Origin: JANSWY01 sp038525605
GTDB taxonomy: Bacteria; Bacteroidota; Bacteroidia; Cytophagales; Cyclobacteriaceae
Direction of reading: 5' to 3'
Assembly (NCBI GenBank): GCA_038525605.1
Contig: JBCBHL010000079.1
Location: 1 to 22,904, forward strand
Length of the DNA stretch: 22,904 nt
Shown here one piece after another: positions 15,527-22,904 of this stretch. Position numbers and translations under genes: made by a program. The notes under the pieces were generated by a model, which was not told the origin of the DNA, searched no databases, and worked only from the letters and a program-made list of their open reading frames with translations. The stretch's first letter is position 1; each line of letters opens with the position of its first letter.

Positions 15527-16687
15527 TTAAAAAATTATTCCAAGCTTAATACCAGCAACCAGTCTGTTTCCCCCGGGTGACGGGATTCTAAATTCATCAT
15601 TTAGTCCATACTGAACGTAGGGTGTCATCATTACGGAACCGATAAATTCCGGTTTTGAATATTGGAATGGCATCTGGAAAACGACACTAACGGTAGGATT
15701 ATTGAACTGAGTAGCAGAATTATCCTCCAATTCCGTGTCTGCAAAAATTAACTCGTCCCGGTTTAGCAACAAATCTGCACTGACTCCTAAATTAAGGCCC
15801 AGCGAAAGGTTTGTCATTTTTAACTCATATCCACCTACCAGGGAAAATGTAAGAAACTGCAGGGTATTCGTTCTATCTATATTCGTCTGTATTTCTCTGG
15901 TTATATCCACTTCTTCAGTAACATATACAGGAGTCCGAACACCATCTTCTATCACAAAGAATACGGAAATTGTATCCGTTCTCGTTTCCATAACTTCTGT
16001 CACGCTGCTGCTAGAAACATTACTCAATAGATATTGATAGCTCGCATCCAACTGTAAATAAAGGTTCTCCAAATTGTATCTAACCGACCCACCAACTTGC
16101 GCTCCAAAATAATCCGCATCTAAGTCTGCACCTTGCCTCCTGCGCATAACAGGTCCGAAAAAGCCACCAAATTGCCATTTCCGGGAGGTACTATCCGAAA
16201 AGTCGGTAACCGACAGGGTATCATAAAAGATTTCTTCTTTGGGAATACGGATGGTATCGTAAAAAAACTTTCTGACAGCTATCTGCTGTGTGTCGTAGTG
16301 GACGATAACCTTTTCTATGGTAACGGTATCAAATACCACTGTTTCATCCGTCAAAATTTCTTCGGCAACAGTTTCAGCTTTTTCTTTGGTAACAGGATTG
16401 ATTATGACATACTCATCGATTTTCTTATACCTGAAGTCATCCTTTAGCAAAAGTTTCATCATTTCATCCAGGGTTTTATCCTGATAGTCCGCAGAAACTA
16501 AAGCATGTCCATTAAATATTTCCTGCTTAAATGACAGATAGAAACCATAACTTTCTACCGTTTCTTTAAGACAAATAGCAATAGGTTCATTCTGAAAAAT
16601 GAAGGATTTTTTCACATCCTGACTTAAGGAAATTAATGGGATACTCATCAGGAAAAATAACAGTGTCAACCGTTTACTGACAACCAT
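15527..16687 (-). CDS. STN-domain outer-membrane beta-barrel protein
   Basis: This 386-residue protein begins with a signal peptide (KRLTLLFFLMSIPLISLSQ, cleavage near 22). Residues 26-97 form an STN (secretin/TonB short N-terminal) domain: KSFIFQNEPIAICLKETVE, then FSFKQEIFNG-like strand, VSADYQDKTLDEMMKLLL and YKKIDEYVIINP. A linker (98-168) repeats [FY]DT every 12 residues (Asp120, 132, 144, 156). Residues about 170-386 alternate in the manner of a small outer-membrane barrel and end in IKLGIIF with the typical terminal Phe. In FecA-type systems the STN domain contacts the FecR C-terminal domain. This protein is too small to be a TonB-dependent receptor and no plug is seen. Its start overlaps the FecR gene by 14 bases, with AAAGGAG abutting the ATG, implying coupled translation. 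Proposed role: sensor or transducer passing an outer-membrane or periplasmic signal to FecR. Confidence 0.85.
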   Translation of the reverse strand: MVVSKRLTLLFFLMSIPLISLSQDVKKSFIFQNEPIAICLKETVESYGFYLSFKQEIFNGHALVSADYQDKTLDEMMKLLLKDDFRYKKIDEYVIINPVTKEKAETVAEEILTDETVVFDTVTIEKVIVHYDTQQIAVRKFFYDTIRIPKEEIFYDTLSVTDFSDSTSRKWQFGGFFGPVMRRRQGADLDADYFGAQVGGSVRYNLENLYLQLDASYQYLLSNVSSSSVTEVMETRTDTISVFFVIEDGVRTPVYVTEEVDITREIQTNIDRTNTLQFLTFSLVGGYELKMTNLSLGLNLGVSADLLLNRDELIFADTELEDNSATQFNNPTVSVVFQMPFQYSKPEFIGSVMMTPYVQYGLNDEFRIPSPGGNRLVAGIKLGIIF

Positions 16688-17666
16688 CTCCTTTGATCAG
16701 TATTTTATCTCCGGACTGTTCGTGCTGCAGACCTAAAGTTGTGTCTATCACCTTCATTATCGTTTCTATCGATTGTTTTTTGAGTGTGACAGTAATATTG
16801 CAATTGAATAATTCCTCATTTTCTACGGAGATTTCAACACCGAACTCCTTTTCGAGTACGCTGATCACTTCATCTAGAGGGGTTCCTGGAAATTCGATCA
16901 CTCCGGTTTTCCAATAGAGTTTGTTGACATCCGAGGGCTCCACTTTCAAATCCTCATTCGATTCCGCAGATATTTGCTCCTTGGCGGTCAGGATATAACT
17001 TTCTCCCGACATCAAAATCGTGACTTTTACTTTCCCTTCAGTTACCAGCACCTCAGTAGGCTTGTCCGGGATAGTTTTCACAAGAAACTTTGTACCAAGC
17101 ACTTCTACCTGCACATCGTGTGTTTTCACTATAAAAGGTCTGTCGGGATTGTGGGCTACCTCGTAGTAAGCCTCTCCTGTCAACATTACCTCTCGGAAAC
17201 CGCTTCGTCCGGCAAATTCATCAGGATAATAGGTAAATGAGCTCTTTTTGTTCAAAGTTATGATACTGCCATCAGCAAGGATAGTCTTTACTGATCCCTT
17301 GCCTGAACTAATCTTAGTAGGATCACCGGGCAACTGTAAAATCCAAATAGCTGCGATGATTAAAACAATGGAAGCAGCTGCAGCATACCACCAGTTTTTT
17401 CTGATGCTGACAGTAGGTGTCTCATCAGCTGTTGGGGTCACTTTCAGGTTACTTCGGAATTTATCGAATGCCGCACCAACGTCATATTCCTGATCAGCAG
17501 CTAGCACAGATAATTCCCATACCTGATACAATTTCCGGGCTTCCGCCTGATTTTCAGTAGAATCGAGCCAATTGGCAATGTCTGCCCTCTCCTCATCGGA
17601 AAGTTCATCCCCATTCAAATAGGAAATGATTTTTGACTCATCGATATTTTCCTGGCTGTACCCCAT
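16674..17666 (-). CDS. FecR-family anti-sigma factor
   Basis: This 330-residue inner-membrane protein has the standard order: a cytoplasmic N-terminal domain (1-88, with ISYLNGDELSDEERADIANWL) that would hold the sigma factor, one transmembrane helix (about 93-112, WWYAAAASIVLIIAAIWILQL), and a periplasmic FecR domain (115-220, SSGKGSVKTILADGS, LTGEAYYEVAHNPDRPFIV, VEVLGTKFLV, VLVTEGKVKV). It ends in a DUF4974-type domain (about 252-326, VIEFPGTPLDEVISVLEKEF, then ITVTLKKQSIETIMKVI), which itself resembles an STN fold. The sigma gene lies 18 bases upstream and the STN barrel overlaps it downstream. In this family the periplasmic part receives the receptor signal and proteolysis releases the sigma factor. 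Confidence 0.93.
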   Translation of the reverse strand: MGYSQENIDESKIISYLNGDELSDEERADIANWLDSTENQAEARKLYQVWELSVLAADQEYDVGAAFDKFRSNLKVTPTADETPTVSIRKNWWYAAAASIVLIIAAIWILQLPGDPTKISSGKGSVKTILADGSIITLNKKSSFTYYPDEFAGRSGFREVMLTGEAYYEVAHNPDRPFIVKTHDVQVEVLGTKFLVKTIPDKPTEVLVTEGKVKVTILMSGESYILTAKEQISAESNEDLKVEPSDVNKLYWKTGVIEFPGTPLDEVISVLEKEFGVEISVENEELFNCNITVTLKKQSIETIMKVIDTTLGLQHEQSGDKILIKGDGCQ

Positions 17667-17684
17667 CTCAGTTATAACACGGTG

Positions 17685-18257
17685 TTACAATAATTCCCCC
17701 ATTAATAAAATTAAAATTTTCAAAACGCCAACCAACTGACTTCTCAGTACTTTCAAAGCCTTGGTAATATGTTTTTCGATTGTCTTCACACTGATATCCA
17801 GTTTGGAACTGATCTCCTTGTGACTCAGCCTTTCAAACCTGCTCAACTTGAATACCTCCTGGCATTTTTCGGGCAGTGCGTTAATAGCCTGATGCAGCTT
17901 TTCTATCAGCTCCTCGTCTAAATCATCATAGTCAAAATTGAGCAGTTGCTCCTGAAACCGACTCTGTGTATAATCAATATACTTTTGCTCTACTTGCCTG
18001 TTTCTGATCGCATTGTAACATCGGTTTCTCACGCTGGTAAGGAGATAAGCAAATAAATTGAGTTTTTCAGGCAGTTCTGTTCTCTTTTCCCAAACCTTGG
18101 TGAACACTTCCTGCACCTGTTCTTCTGCCATTTCTTCGTTTTTCAAAATGCCACAAGCCAGCTTCATCATCTTGCCATAGTACTGCCTGAAAGCGGTTTC
18201 AAAGGCTTTTTCATCACCTTTTCTGATTCCTTCCGTTATAATATCCTTTTCCTGCAA
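17685..18257 (-). CDS. ECF RNA polymerase sigma factor, Bacteroidota type
   Basis: This 190-residue sigma-70 family protein carries only regions 2 and 4. Region 2 spans about 15-90 (AFETAFRQYYGKMMKLACGIL, EEQVQEVFTKVWEKR, FAYLLTSVRNRCYN). Region 4 spans about 120-173 (ALPEKCQEVFKLSRFERLSHKEISSKL, then ISVKTIEKHITKALKVLR). The C-terminus is an unusually hydrophobic tail (LVGVLKILILLMGELL), which might contact the membrane or FecR. The only usable start is TTG at 18255-18257; the codon before it is a stop and the next Met is residue 30, inside region 2. It is the first gene of the four-gene operon and is held by FecR until a signal arrives. Its target promoters probably include this locus, but no repeated motif could be proven within this window. 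Confidence 0.93.
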   Translation of the reverse strand: MQEKDIITEGIRKGDEKAFETAFRQYYGKMMKLACGILKNEEMAEEQVQEVFTKVWEKRTELPEKLNLFAYLLTSVRNRCYNAIRNRQVEQKYIDYTQSRFQEQLLNFDYDDLDEELIEKLHQAINALPEKCQEVFKLSRFERLSHKEISSKLDISVKTIEKHITKALKVLRSQLVGVLKILILLMGELL

Positions 18258-18294
18258 CTACAGCTGAATTTACACTAATTTGATAAGTTATGAA

Positions 18295-18325
18295 CAAAGA
18301 TCATTAATTTCCGGTGATCTTTCAA
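18295..18325 (-). promoter_or_regulatory. Promoter-like element upstream of the ECF sigma operon
   Basis: On the minus strand TTG (18323-18325), 20 bases, then GATCTTTG (18295-18302), one base from TAnnTTTG. It lies 37 bases before the TTG start codon. It fits the housekeeping sigma pattern, so basal expression may not need the ECF factor. Confidence 0.4.
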
Positions 18326-18444
18326 TTTTCTAATTGTTATTACTCTGTAATTGTGTTTTTTCACTGAACTAAAACTAGTTTTTCTGGTTTATTTGATATT
18401 CTGATAAGCATTGCGACAATAAAAACCGATCAAAAAACAAAAAT

Positions 18445-19107
18445 ATGGGCTTTGCCGAATTATACGATTTTCTTGAAAGACTACAATCCAACAACAACAA
18501 GGCGTGGATGGATGAAAACAGAAAAGAATATATAAAAGTACGCAACTGGTTTGTAAGCTGGCTCGATCAAATGAATGACCGGTTAACAGCTATAGACCCC
18601 GATTACTACGATACGCCCGGTAAAAAAGGGATCAACAGGATCAACAACAACCTGATGTTTCATCCGGAAAGACCTGTTTACAAAGATCATTTTAGTGGCG
18701 GATTAGACCAGCTCACCAAACAAGGAGATTTTTATGTGCACTTTGGCATTTCACAATCGCTGATTGCAACGGGATATTACAGTCCCGGCAGTGATGTGCT
18801 GAAGAAAATAAGAGCTGCGATTGACTACAACGGAGATGAGTTACTGGCAATATTGAACGACAAAAAGTTTAATGAGCTATTTGATGGCCTTTGGGATGAT
18901 GGTAGCAAACTCACCAATGCCCCAAAGGGATATTCATCCGATCATGATTACATCGAACTTCTCAAGTTCAAGCATTATGCGGTAGAGTACTCTTTCGAAA
19001 GAGCCGATGTATTTAAATCAGGATTTGAAGATCATTTGGTGTTGCTATATGAGGTCTCTCTTCCATTCCGAAGATATCTGCGACAGGCAGTCAGTTATGA
19101 AGCATAA
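18445..19107 (+). CDS. DUF2461 family protein
   Basis: This 220-residue protein is recognisable by the order of conserved blocks: an N-terminal LYDFLERLQSNNNKAWMDENRKEY (about 6-29), NRINNNLMFHPERPVYKDHF (about 64-83), DFYVHFG and SLIATGYYSPGSDVLKKIRAAI (about 104-126), and the C-terminal HDYIELLKFKHYAVEYSF. This is the DUF2461 (TIGR02453) family, about 220 residues, present in many bacteria and without an established function. No catalytic triad can be claimed. It is divergent from the ECF sigma operon and convergent with the lipoprotein gene, whose stop lies 14 bases away, so it is probably monocistronic. Confidence 0.9.
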   Translation: MGFAELYDFLERLQSNNNKAWMDENRKEYIKVRNWFVSWLDQMNDRLTAIDPDYYDTPGKKGINRINNNLMFHPERPVYKDHFSGGLDQLTKQGDFYVHFGISQSLIATGYYSPGSDVLKKIRAAIDYNGDELLAILNDKKFNELFDGLWDDGSKLTNAPKGYSSDHDYIELLKFKHYAVEYSFERADVFKSGFEDHLVLLYEVSLPFRRYLRQAVSYEA

Positions 19108-19121
19108 AGTCACTTCTTAAT

Positions 19122-19643
19122 TTAATTGTCTACAAGGCGCCAGACAACCCCATCGTTGTCTTCATACTGCACAAGTCCGTGACTAAGGCTGAAATAGCCT
19201 GTCGTAACGATTTCACCATCTTCGTAGAATCGGATTTCCCGAACATTCAGGTAAGTGGTGCCATTGACTTCCAAAGCCCTGGTCGGTACATTATTCCTAA
19301 AATTATTGGTGGAGGTTTTCGCATTACCCCAGGTGAATTCAAAATTGTGATAATAAGAATGAAAATAATAAGACTGTCTCGAATCATCATCCAGACTTTG
19401 CAGTTCCACACGTACAGTTTCGTATCTGCCACGGGTGGAGGCATCATCAATACCATAAAAGATTTCTGACACACGGAATCTTTGCTCATCACCGGAATCA
19501 TTAGCGTACCGAAAGATAAATCCCTCAGGATAAACAGGCTTGTCTTCTTCCTCCAGAAAGACTTCATCCAATACGGTTTCAAAACAGCTAACGGAAAAAA
19601 TCAAGCTAAACATTAGCAGCAGCAGTAAGTAGTTTCTTTTCAT
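19122..19643 (-). CDS. Predicted lipoprotein, unknown function
   Basis: The 173-residue protein starts with a type II signal peptide (MKRNYLLLLLMFSLIFSVSC) giving a lipidated Cys20. The position three before the Cys is Ser rather than the usual Leu/Val, tolerated in Bacteroidota. An acidic stretch follows (LDEVFLEEEDK), then an all-beta-looking body rich in Tyr, Phe and Asn with a closing LVQYEDNDGVVWRLVDN. I do not recognise the family. Location in an outer-membrane leaflet is likely. It is transcribed toward the DUF2461 gene and has its own leader in the large spacer to its right, where a TTACTTTAAAT word resembles that upstream of the first gene of the window. Confidence 0.75.
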   Translation of the reverse strand: MKRNYLLLLLMFSLIFSVSCFETVLDEVFLEEEDKPVYPEGFIFRYANDSGDEQRFRVSEIFYGIDDASTRGRYETVRVELQSLDDDSRQSYYFHSYYHNFEFTWGNAKTSTNNFRNNVPTRALEVNGTTYLNVREIRFYEDGEIVTTGYFSLSHGLVQYEDNDGVVWRLVDN

Positions 19644-19810
19644 GATTGTTGGTTTTTATTTACCGTTGAATTTAAAGTAATTTGTTTAACATGTCAATGA
19701 TTAGGATCAGTCCAGATTTCTGTCGAGTATATTTTTTAAAATACAACTTTTAAAATTTATATAAGTCATCAATGGCTATACGCTTAAATTTGAGTCGTGC
19801 GTTAAACAAG

Positions 19811-20080
19811 ATTTCGTCACTTTTCCATTGATGAAAAGTGACCGCCAGGCGGCCCTGCAAAAATCTAGCTGTTCCCAGCCGGGAGCTGCATACATTTATT
19901 AACGCTTTTTTAGCCGGTGCGCCGGGCGCTAAAAAACAGGAAATAAAAGGAACTCGCTTAATAGATTCAGAAATAAATTTTTCGCTACCCAAAAGCTCAA
20001 ACAGCGGGGCTGCCCCAGCCTTTTCTTTCTAATCTGATTTTAGCACTAAAAAATCGGACCGCCGACGCGGCTAAAATGTA
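19811..20080. repeat. Candidate dispersed palindromic element
   Basis: Three inverted repeats are spaced through 270 bases: GTCACTTTTC/GAAAAGTGAC (19816-19825 with 19833-19842, seven-base loop), TTTTTTAGC/GCTAAAAAA (19906-19914 with 19928-19936, GC-rich interior) and TTTTAGC/GCTAAAA (20038-20044 with 20070-20076). Small GC-rich stems such as CCGCCAGGCGG and GGGGCTGCCCC lie between. The second and third repeats share the TTTTAGC/GCTAAAA core. It resembles a non-coding dispersed element or the remnant of one; copy number elsewhere is unknown. Confidence 0.5.
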
Positions 20081-20181
20081 TGAGGCACATCCTTAGTAAA
20101 ATTATAACTCCTTACAGCTATACTACTTGCCCCAATAGTTGATCTCTACGTGGATGTATTTTCCACCTTTCCAAGTACCAA

Positions 20182-20213
20182 TAAAAAAACACCCCAATCA
20201 TTCAACCGGGGTG
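20182..20213 (-). terminator. Rho-independent terminator of pyruvate carboxylase
   Basis: On the minus strand CACCCC (20208-20213), 12-base loop, GGGGTG (20190-20195), then seven Ts. It begins 27 bases after the stop codon. Confidence 0.8.
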
Positions 20214-20239
20214 CTACTATTATATAGTCACTTTACGAT

Positions 20240-22904
20240 TTACTCAAATTCGATAATCAGATCCTCAGAATCGACTAGCTCCCCTTCTGACAGGTAGACT
20301 TTCGCAACAGTTCCTGCTTTCTCAGCACTAATCGTCGTTTCCATCTTCATTGCCTCAATAACAAACAGTGGATCATTCTCTGCCACCGCTTGTCCGGCTT
20401 TCACTTTCACTTCCACTACCTTGCCAGGTATCGGCGCTCCTACGTGGTTATCGGCAGTTGCTTTGACGTGAGCGACCTTATCTGTCTTGGCATTTTTATC
20501 TTTAACCTGAAGTATCCGCGTTTGCCCGTTTAGTTCAAAGTAGACTTTACAGAATCCATTTTCATCAACAGGGCCGGAGTACAGCTTCTTGATAATAATC
20601 GCCTTTCCTTTGCCAATCTCCACATAAATTTCTTCATTGTCCTTCAAACCATAAAGAAATGCAGGAGTAGGCAGCCGCCAAACAACTCCAAATTGCCTGT
20701 TTTTGGCAAAGAAGTCCTTAAATACTTTGGGATACAACTTATATGAAAGGAAGTCCAGTTCATCGCAGTATTCATCAAACTCCGCCTGAAACTCTTTCAT
20801 TTCCTTTTCAAAATCAATTGGTGCCAGATGAGCGTTAGGCCTGTCGGTAAAAGGTTTTTCTCCTTTTAGAATCGCTTTAGAAACAGCTTCGGGAAATCCG
20901 CCGTGCGGCTGCCCCAATTCTCCTCGAAACAGACTAATCACTGATTCGGGGAACGACAGAGACTTGTTGTTGACGACATCTTCCGGTGTTAGCCCATTGG
21001 CAGTCATGTACAATGCCATGTCTCCAACTACTTTAGAAGAAGGGGTTACTTTCACCAGATCTCCAAACATTTTGTTGACTACCTTATAGTTCTTCTTTAC
21101 TTCTTCGAAACGATCTTCCAGTCCCAGCGAGCGCGCCTGTGGCCTCAGGTTAGAATATTGTCCTCCGGGAATTTCATGGTCGTAAACCTCTGCGGTTCCT
21201 GCTTTCAATCCGGACTCGAACGGATAGTAAAATTCACGCACATCTTCCCAGTAATTGGCATATTGGTTCAGGGTAGACAGGTTCATATCCTGCTCTCTTT
21301 CGTGACCTTCCATCGCAGCTACTACCGAGTTGAAGTTGGGCTGGGAAGTCAATCCGGACATAGAACTAATTGCCAGATCTACCACATCCACTCCAGCATT
21401 GATGGCAGAAAAATAAGTAGTCGATTGAATGGAAGAAGTATCGTGCGTATGCAGGTGAATAGGTAGGCTTACTTCATTCTTCAGCGCCCCGATCAGCTCA
21501 GTAGCGGCTTTTGGTTTCAGCAATCCGGCCATGTCTTTGATGGCCAGCAAATGTGCCCCTTCGTCTTCCAGTCTTTTCGCTAAATCTATATAATATTTCA
21601 GATCATATTTGGTGTCTTTTTTCAGAATATCTCCGGTGTAGCACAAGCAAGCTTCAGCCAATGCTCCTGTTCGCTCTCTCACTGTTTTGATACTCACCTT
21701 CATGGCCTCCACCCAATTGAGGGAATCAAAAATTCTAAAAACGTCAATTCCGTTTTCCCACGACTTTTCAATAAACTCCTCAATTAAATTATCAGGATAG
21801 GCCTTATATCCCACTCCATTTGAGCCTCTCAGCAGCATTTGCAGCAAAATATTGGGCATGGCTTCCCTGAAAAGCTTTAGTCTATCCCACGGATTTTCAT
21901 CTAAAAACCGCATACAAACGTCGAAGGTTGCTCCGCCCCATACTTCCATTGAAAAAACATTCGGGTGGTTTTTAGCAAACCCTTCCGCGACTTTGAGCAT
22001 GTCTATTGTCCTGACCCTGGTAGCGAGCAGCGACTGATGCGCATCGCGGAAAGTAGTGTCAGTATAGTGAATTACTTTTTCGTTTTTCAACCAATCGACA
22101 AAACCTTCTCTGCCAAGTTGATTGAGTTTGTCTTTAGTCCCTTCCGGATAATCACCGTATCTGTCAAAATCCGGTACTTTAGGCACTCTGAAAACTTTTC
22201 CATGGATTGGGTTCTTCACATTGACATTCCCATTGATCGACAGGTCTGCCAGATAGGAGAGCAATCTGGTTCCTCTGTCATACCTCCTCGGCATATCGAA
22301 AAGCTCGGGGTGATCTTCAATAAAGCGAACGGTAGATTCTCCTTTGTAAAATACAGGGTGAGTGATCACTTTTCTCAGAAAATCGACATTGGTTTTCACA
22401 CCTCTGATTCTAAACTCACTCAATGCCCGATCCAATCTTTGTGAAGCACCTTTCAGTGTTCTGCCCCAGGCACTTACTTTTACCAGCATAGAATCGAAAA
22501 ACGGAGATATTTTCACTCCGGGATAGCAGTTTCCGGCATCCAGCCTGATTCCAAAACCACTGGCACTTCGGTAGGCGATGATCGTCCCGTAATCCGGGCT
22601 AAAGTTTTTAATCGGGTCTTCAGTCGTTACCCGGCATTGAATGGCGTAACCATTGCAGGTAACATCCTCCTGACTTTTGATATAAATCTGCGGATCAGTT
22701 AGCTTTCTTCCCTGAGCTATCAGAATTTGGGACCTGACGATATCAATTCCGGTTACTTCTTCTGTAATGGTGTGTTCCACCTGAACCCTCGGGTTCACCT
22801 CGATGAAATAAACCTCTTCGTTTTCATCTACCAAAAACTCGACGGTTCCCACGTTATTATAATTAACGTGTCTGGTAATCTGAACAGCGTACTTATATAA
22901 TTTT
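20240..22904 (-). CDS. pyc: Pyruvate carboxylase, N-terminus cut by window edge
   Basis: The enzyme makes oxaloacetate from pyruvate, bicarbonate and ATP, refilling the TCA cycle and feeding gluconeogenesis. About 887 residues are present and the frame is open to the right edge (KLYKYAVQITRHVNYNN, then GTVEFLVDENEEVYFIEVNPR), so roughly 260 residues of the usual ~1150 lie outside. Visible in order: the end of the biotin carboxylase ATP-grasp (FIEVNPRVQVEHTITEE), its C-terminal domain (GIRLDAGNCYPG, FFDSMLVKV), the carboxyltransferase domain (YTDTTFRDAHQSLLATR, MEVWGGATFDV, AIKDMAGLLKP, HLHTHDTSS metal ligands), the allosteric linker, and the biotin carrier domain with IEAMKMET; the biotinylated Lys is codon 20345-20347. 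The single-chain layout with this domain order separates it from oxaloacetate decarboxylase and acyl-CoA carboxylases. A terminator follows. Confidence 0.96.
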   Translation of the reverse strand, partial: KLYKYAVQITRHVNYNNVGTVEFLVDENEEVYFIEVNPRVQVEHTITEEVTGIDIVRSQILIAQGRKLTDPQIYIKSQEDVTCNGYAIQCRVTTEDPIKNFSPDYGTIIAYRSASGFGIRLDAGNCYPGVKISPFFDSMLVKVSAWGRTLKGASQRLDRALSEFRIRGVKTNVDFLRKVITHPVFYKGESTVRFIEDHPELFDMPRRYDRGTRLLSYLADLSINGNVNVKNPIHGKVFRVPKVPDFDRYGDYPEGTKDKLNQLGREGFVDWLKNEKVIHYTDTTFRDAHQSLLATRVRTIDMLKVAEGFAKNHPNVFSMEVWGGATFDVCMRFLDENPWDRLKLFREAMPNILLQMLLRGSNGVGYKAYPDNLIEEFIEKSWENGIDVFRIFDSLNWVEAMKVSIKTVRERTGALAEACLCYTGDILKKDTKYDLKYYIDLAKRLEDEGAHLLAIKDMAGLLKPKAATELIGALKNEVSLPIHLHTHDTSSIQSTTYFSAINAGVDVVDLAISSMSGLTSQPNFNSVVAAMEGHEREQDMNLSTLNQYANYWEDVREFYYPFESGLKAGTAEVYDHEIPGGQYSNLRPQARSLGLEDRFEEVKKNYKVVNKMFGDLVKVTPSSKVVGDMALYMTANGLTPEDVVNNKSLSFPESVISLFRGELGQPHGGFPEAVSKAILKGEKPFTDRPNAHLAPIDFEKEMKEFQAEFDEYCDELDFLSYKLYPKVFKDFFAKNRQFGVVWRLPTPAFLYGLKDNEEIYVEIGKGKAIIIKKLYSGPVDENGFCKVYFELNGQTRILQVKDKNAKTDKVAHVKATADNHVGAPIPGKVVEVKVKAGQAVAENDPLFVIEAMKMETTISAEKAGTVAKVYLSEGELVDSEDLIIEFE

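Larger units (their letters stand above)
19644..20239. other. Gene-free 596-base stretch with several palindromes
   Basis: No coding frame with protein-like composition is present. The left part (19644-19790) is AT-rich leader for the lipoprotein gene. From about 19811 to 20080 the sequence is richer in GC and packed with inverted repeats, listed as a separate repeat entry. The last part holds the pyruvate carboxylase terminator. The compositional jump suggests an inserted or dispersed element. Confidence 0.7.

Noticed and set aside
19838..20032. 64-codon frame inside the palindrome-rich island
   Set aside because: Spans the inverted repeats and has no start context or family resemblance; better seen as part of a non-coding element.
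21965..22444. 159-codon open frame antisense to pyruvate carboxylase
   Set aside because: Overlaps conserved carboxylase sequence on the other strand and has no recognisable domain.
1..22904. tRNA, rRNA, riboswitch, integrase or IS transposase
   Set aside because: I looked for cloverleaf-like segments, rRNA conserved stretches and transposase motifs and saw none; the only mobile-like signal is the non-coding palindromic island.

Overview
The window is about 22.9 kb of a Bacteroidota chromosome, most likely from a Cytophagales-type free-living bacterium. The evidence is a C-terminal type IX secretion (T9SS) sorting domain, an ECF sigma/FecR pair with an STN-domain outer-membrane protein, promoter-like TTG...TAnnTTTG elements instead of sigma-70 boxes, few Shine-Dalgarno sequences and a moderate AT bias. 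No species is claimed. A 10-base N run at 2932-2941 shows this is a draft scaffold. The left and right edges cut through features: a secreted PKD-like protein that may be frameshifted, and pyruvate carboxylase without its N-terminus.

Layout. 1-2.1 kb (minus strand): a secreted adhesin-like protein, then a TruA-like pseudouridine synthase followed by a small membrane protein. 2.2-5.6 kb (plus): a phosphinothricin-type GNAT acetyltransferase, a scaffold gap carrying an apparent fold-back assembly artefact, a kinase/ammoniophospholyase fusion, and a small membrane protein. 5.7-6.9 kb (minus): an MFS exporter. 7.1-10.6 kb (plus): two tandem class I-like PPK2 polyphosphate kinases, a double-domain universal stress protein, and a protein built from acyl-carrier-protein pieces in permuted order. 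10.8-12.6 kb (plus): an SDR oxidoreductase followed by an AraC-family regulator. 12.7-18.3 kb (minus): a four-gene surface-signalling locus, ECF sigma -> FecR anti-sigma -> STN-domain beta-barrel -> 902-residue T9SS-exported protein with seven PKD-like repeats. 18.4-19.1 kb (plus): a DUF2461 protein, converging on a minus-strand lipoprotein. 19.7-20.1 kb: a gene-free stretch dense in palindromes. 20.2-22.9 kb (minus): pyruvate carboxylase.

How the genes may work together. The 18.3-12.7 kb locus reads as one operon. The sigma and FecR are of the type that usually senses TonB-dependent receptors through an STN domain, but here the STN domain sits on a small barrel that is not a TonB receptor, and the last gene supplies a secreted repeat protein. 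It is the best candidate in the window for an unusual signalling system. The PPK2/Usp/ACP-like run suggests a stress or energy-reserve neighbourhood. The kinase-phospholyase fusion joins in one chain two steps that vertebrates perform with separate enzymes. All functional assignments come from reading motifs by eye; no database search was possible.
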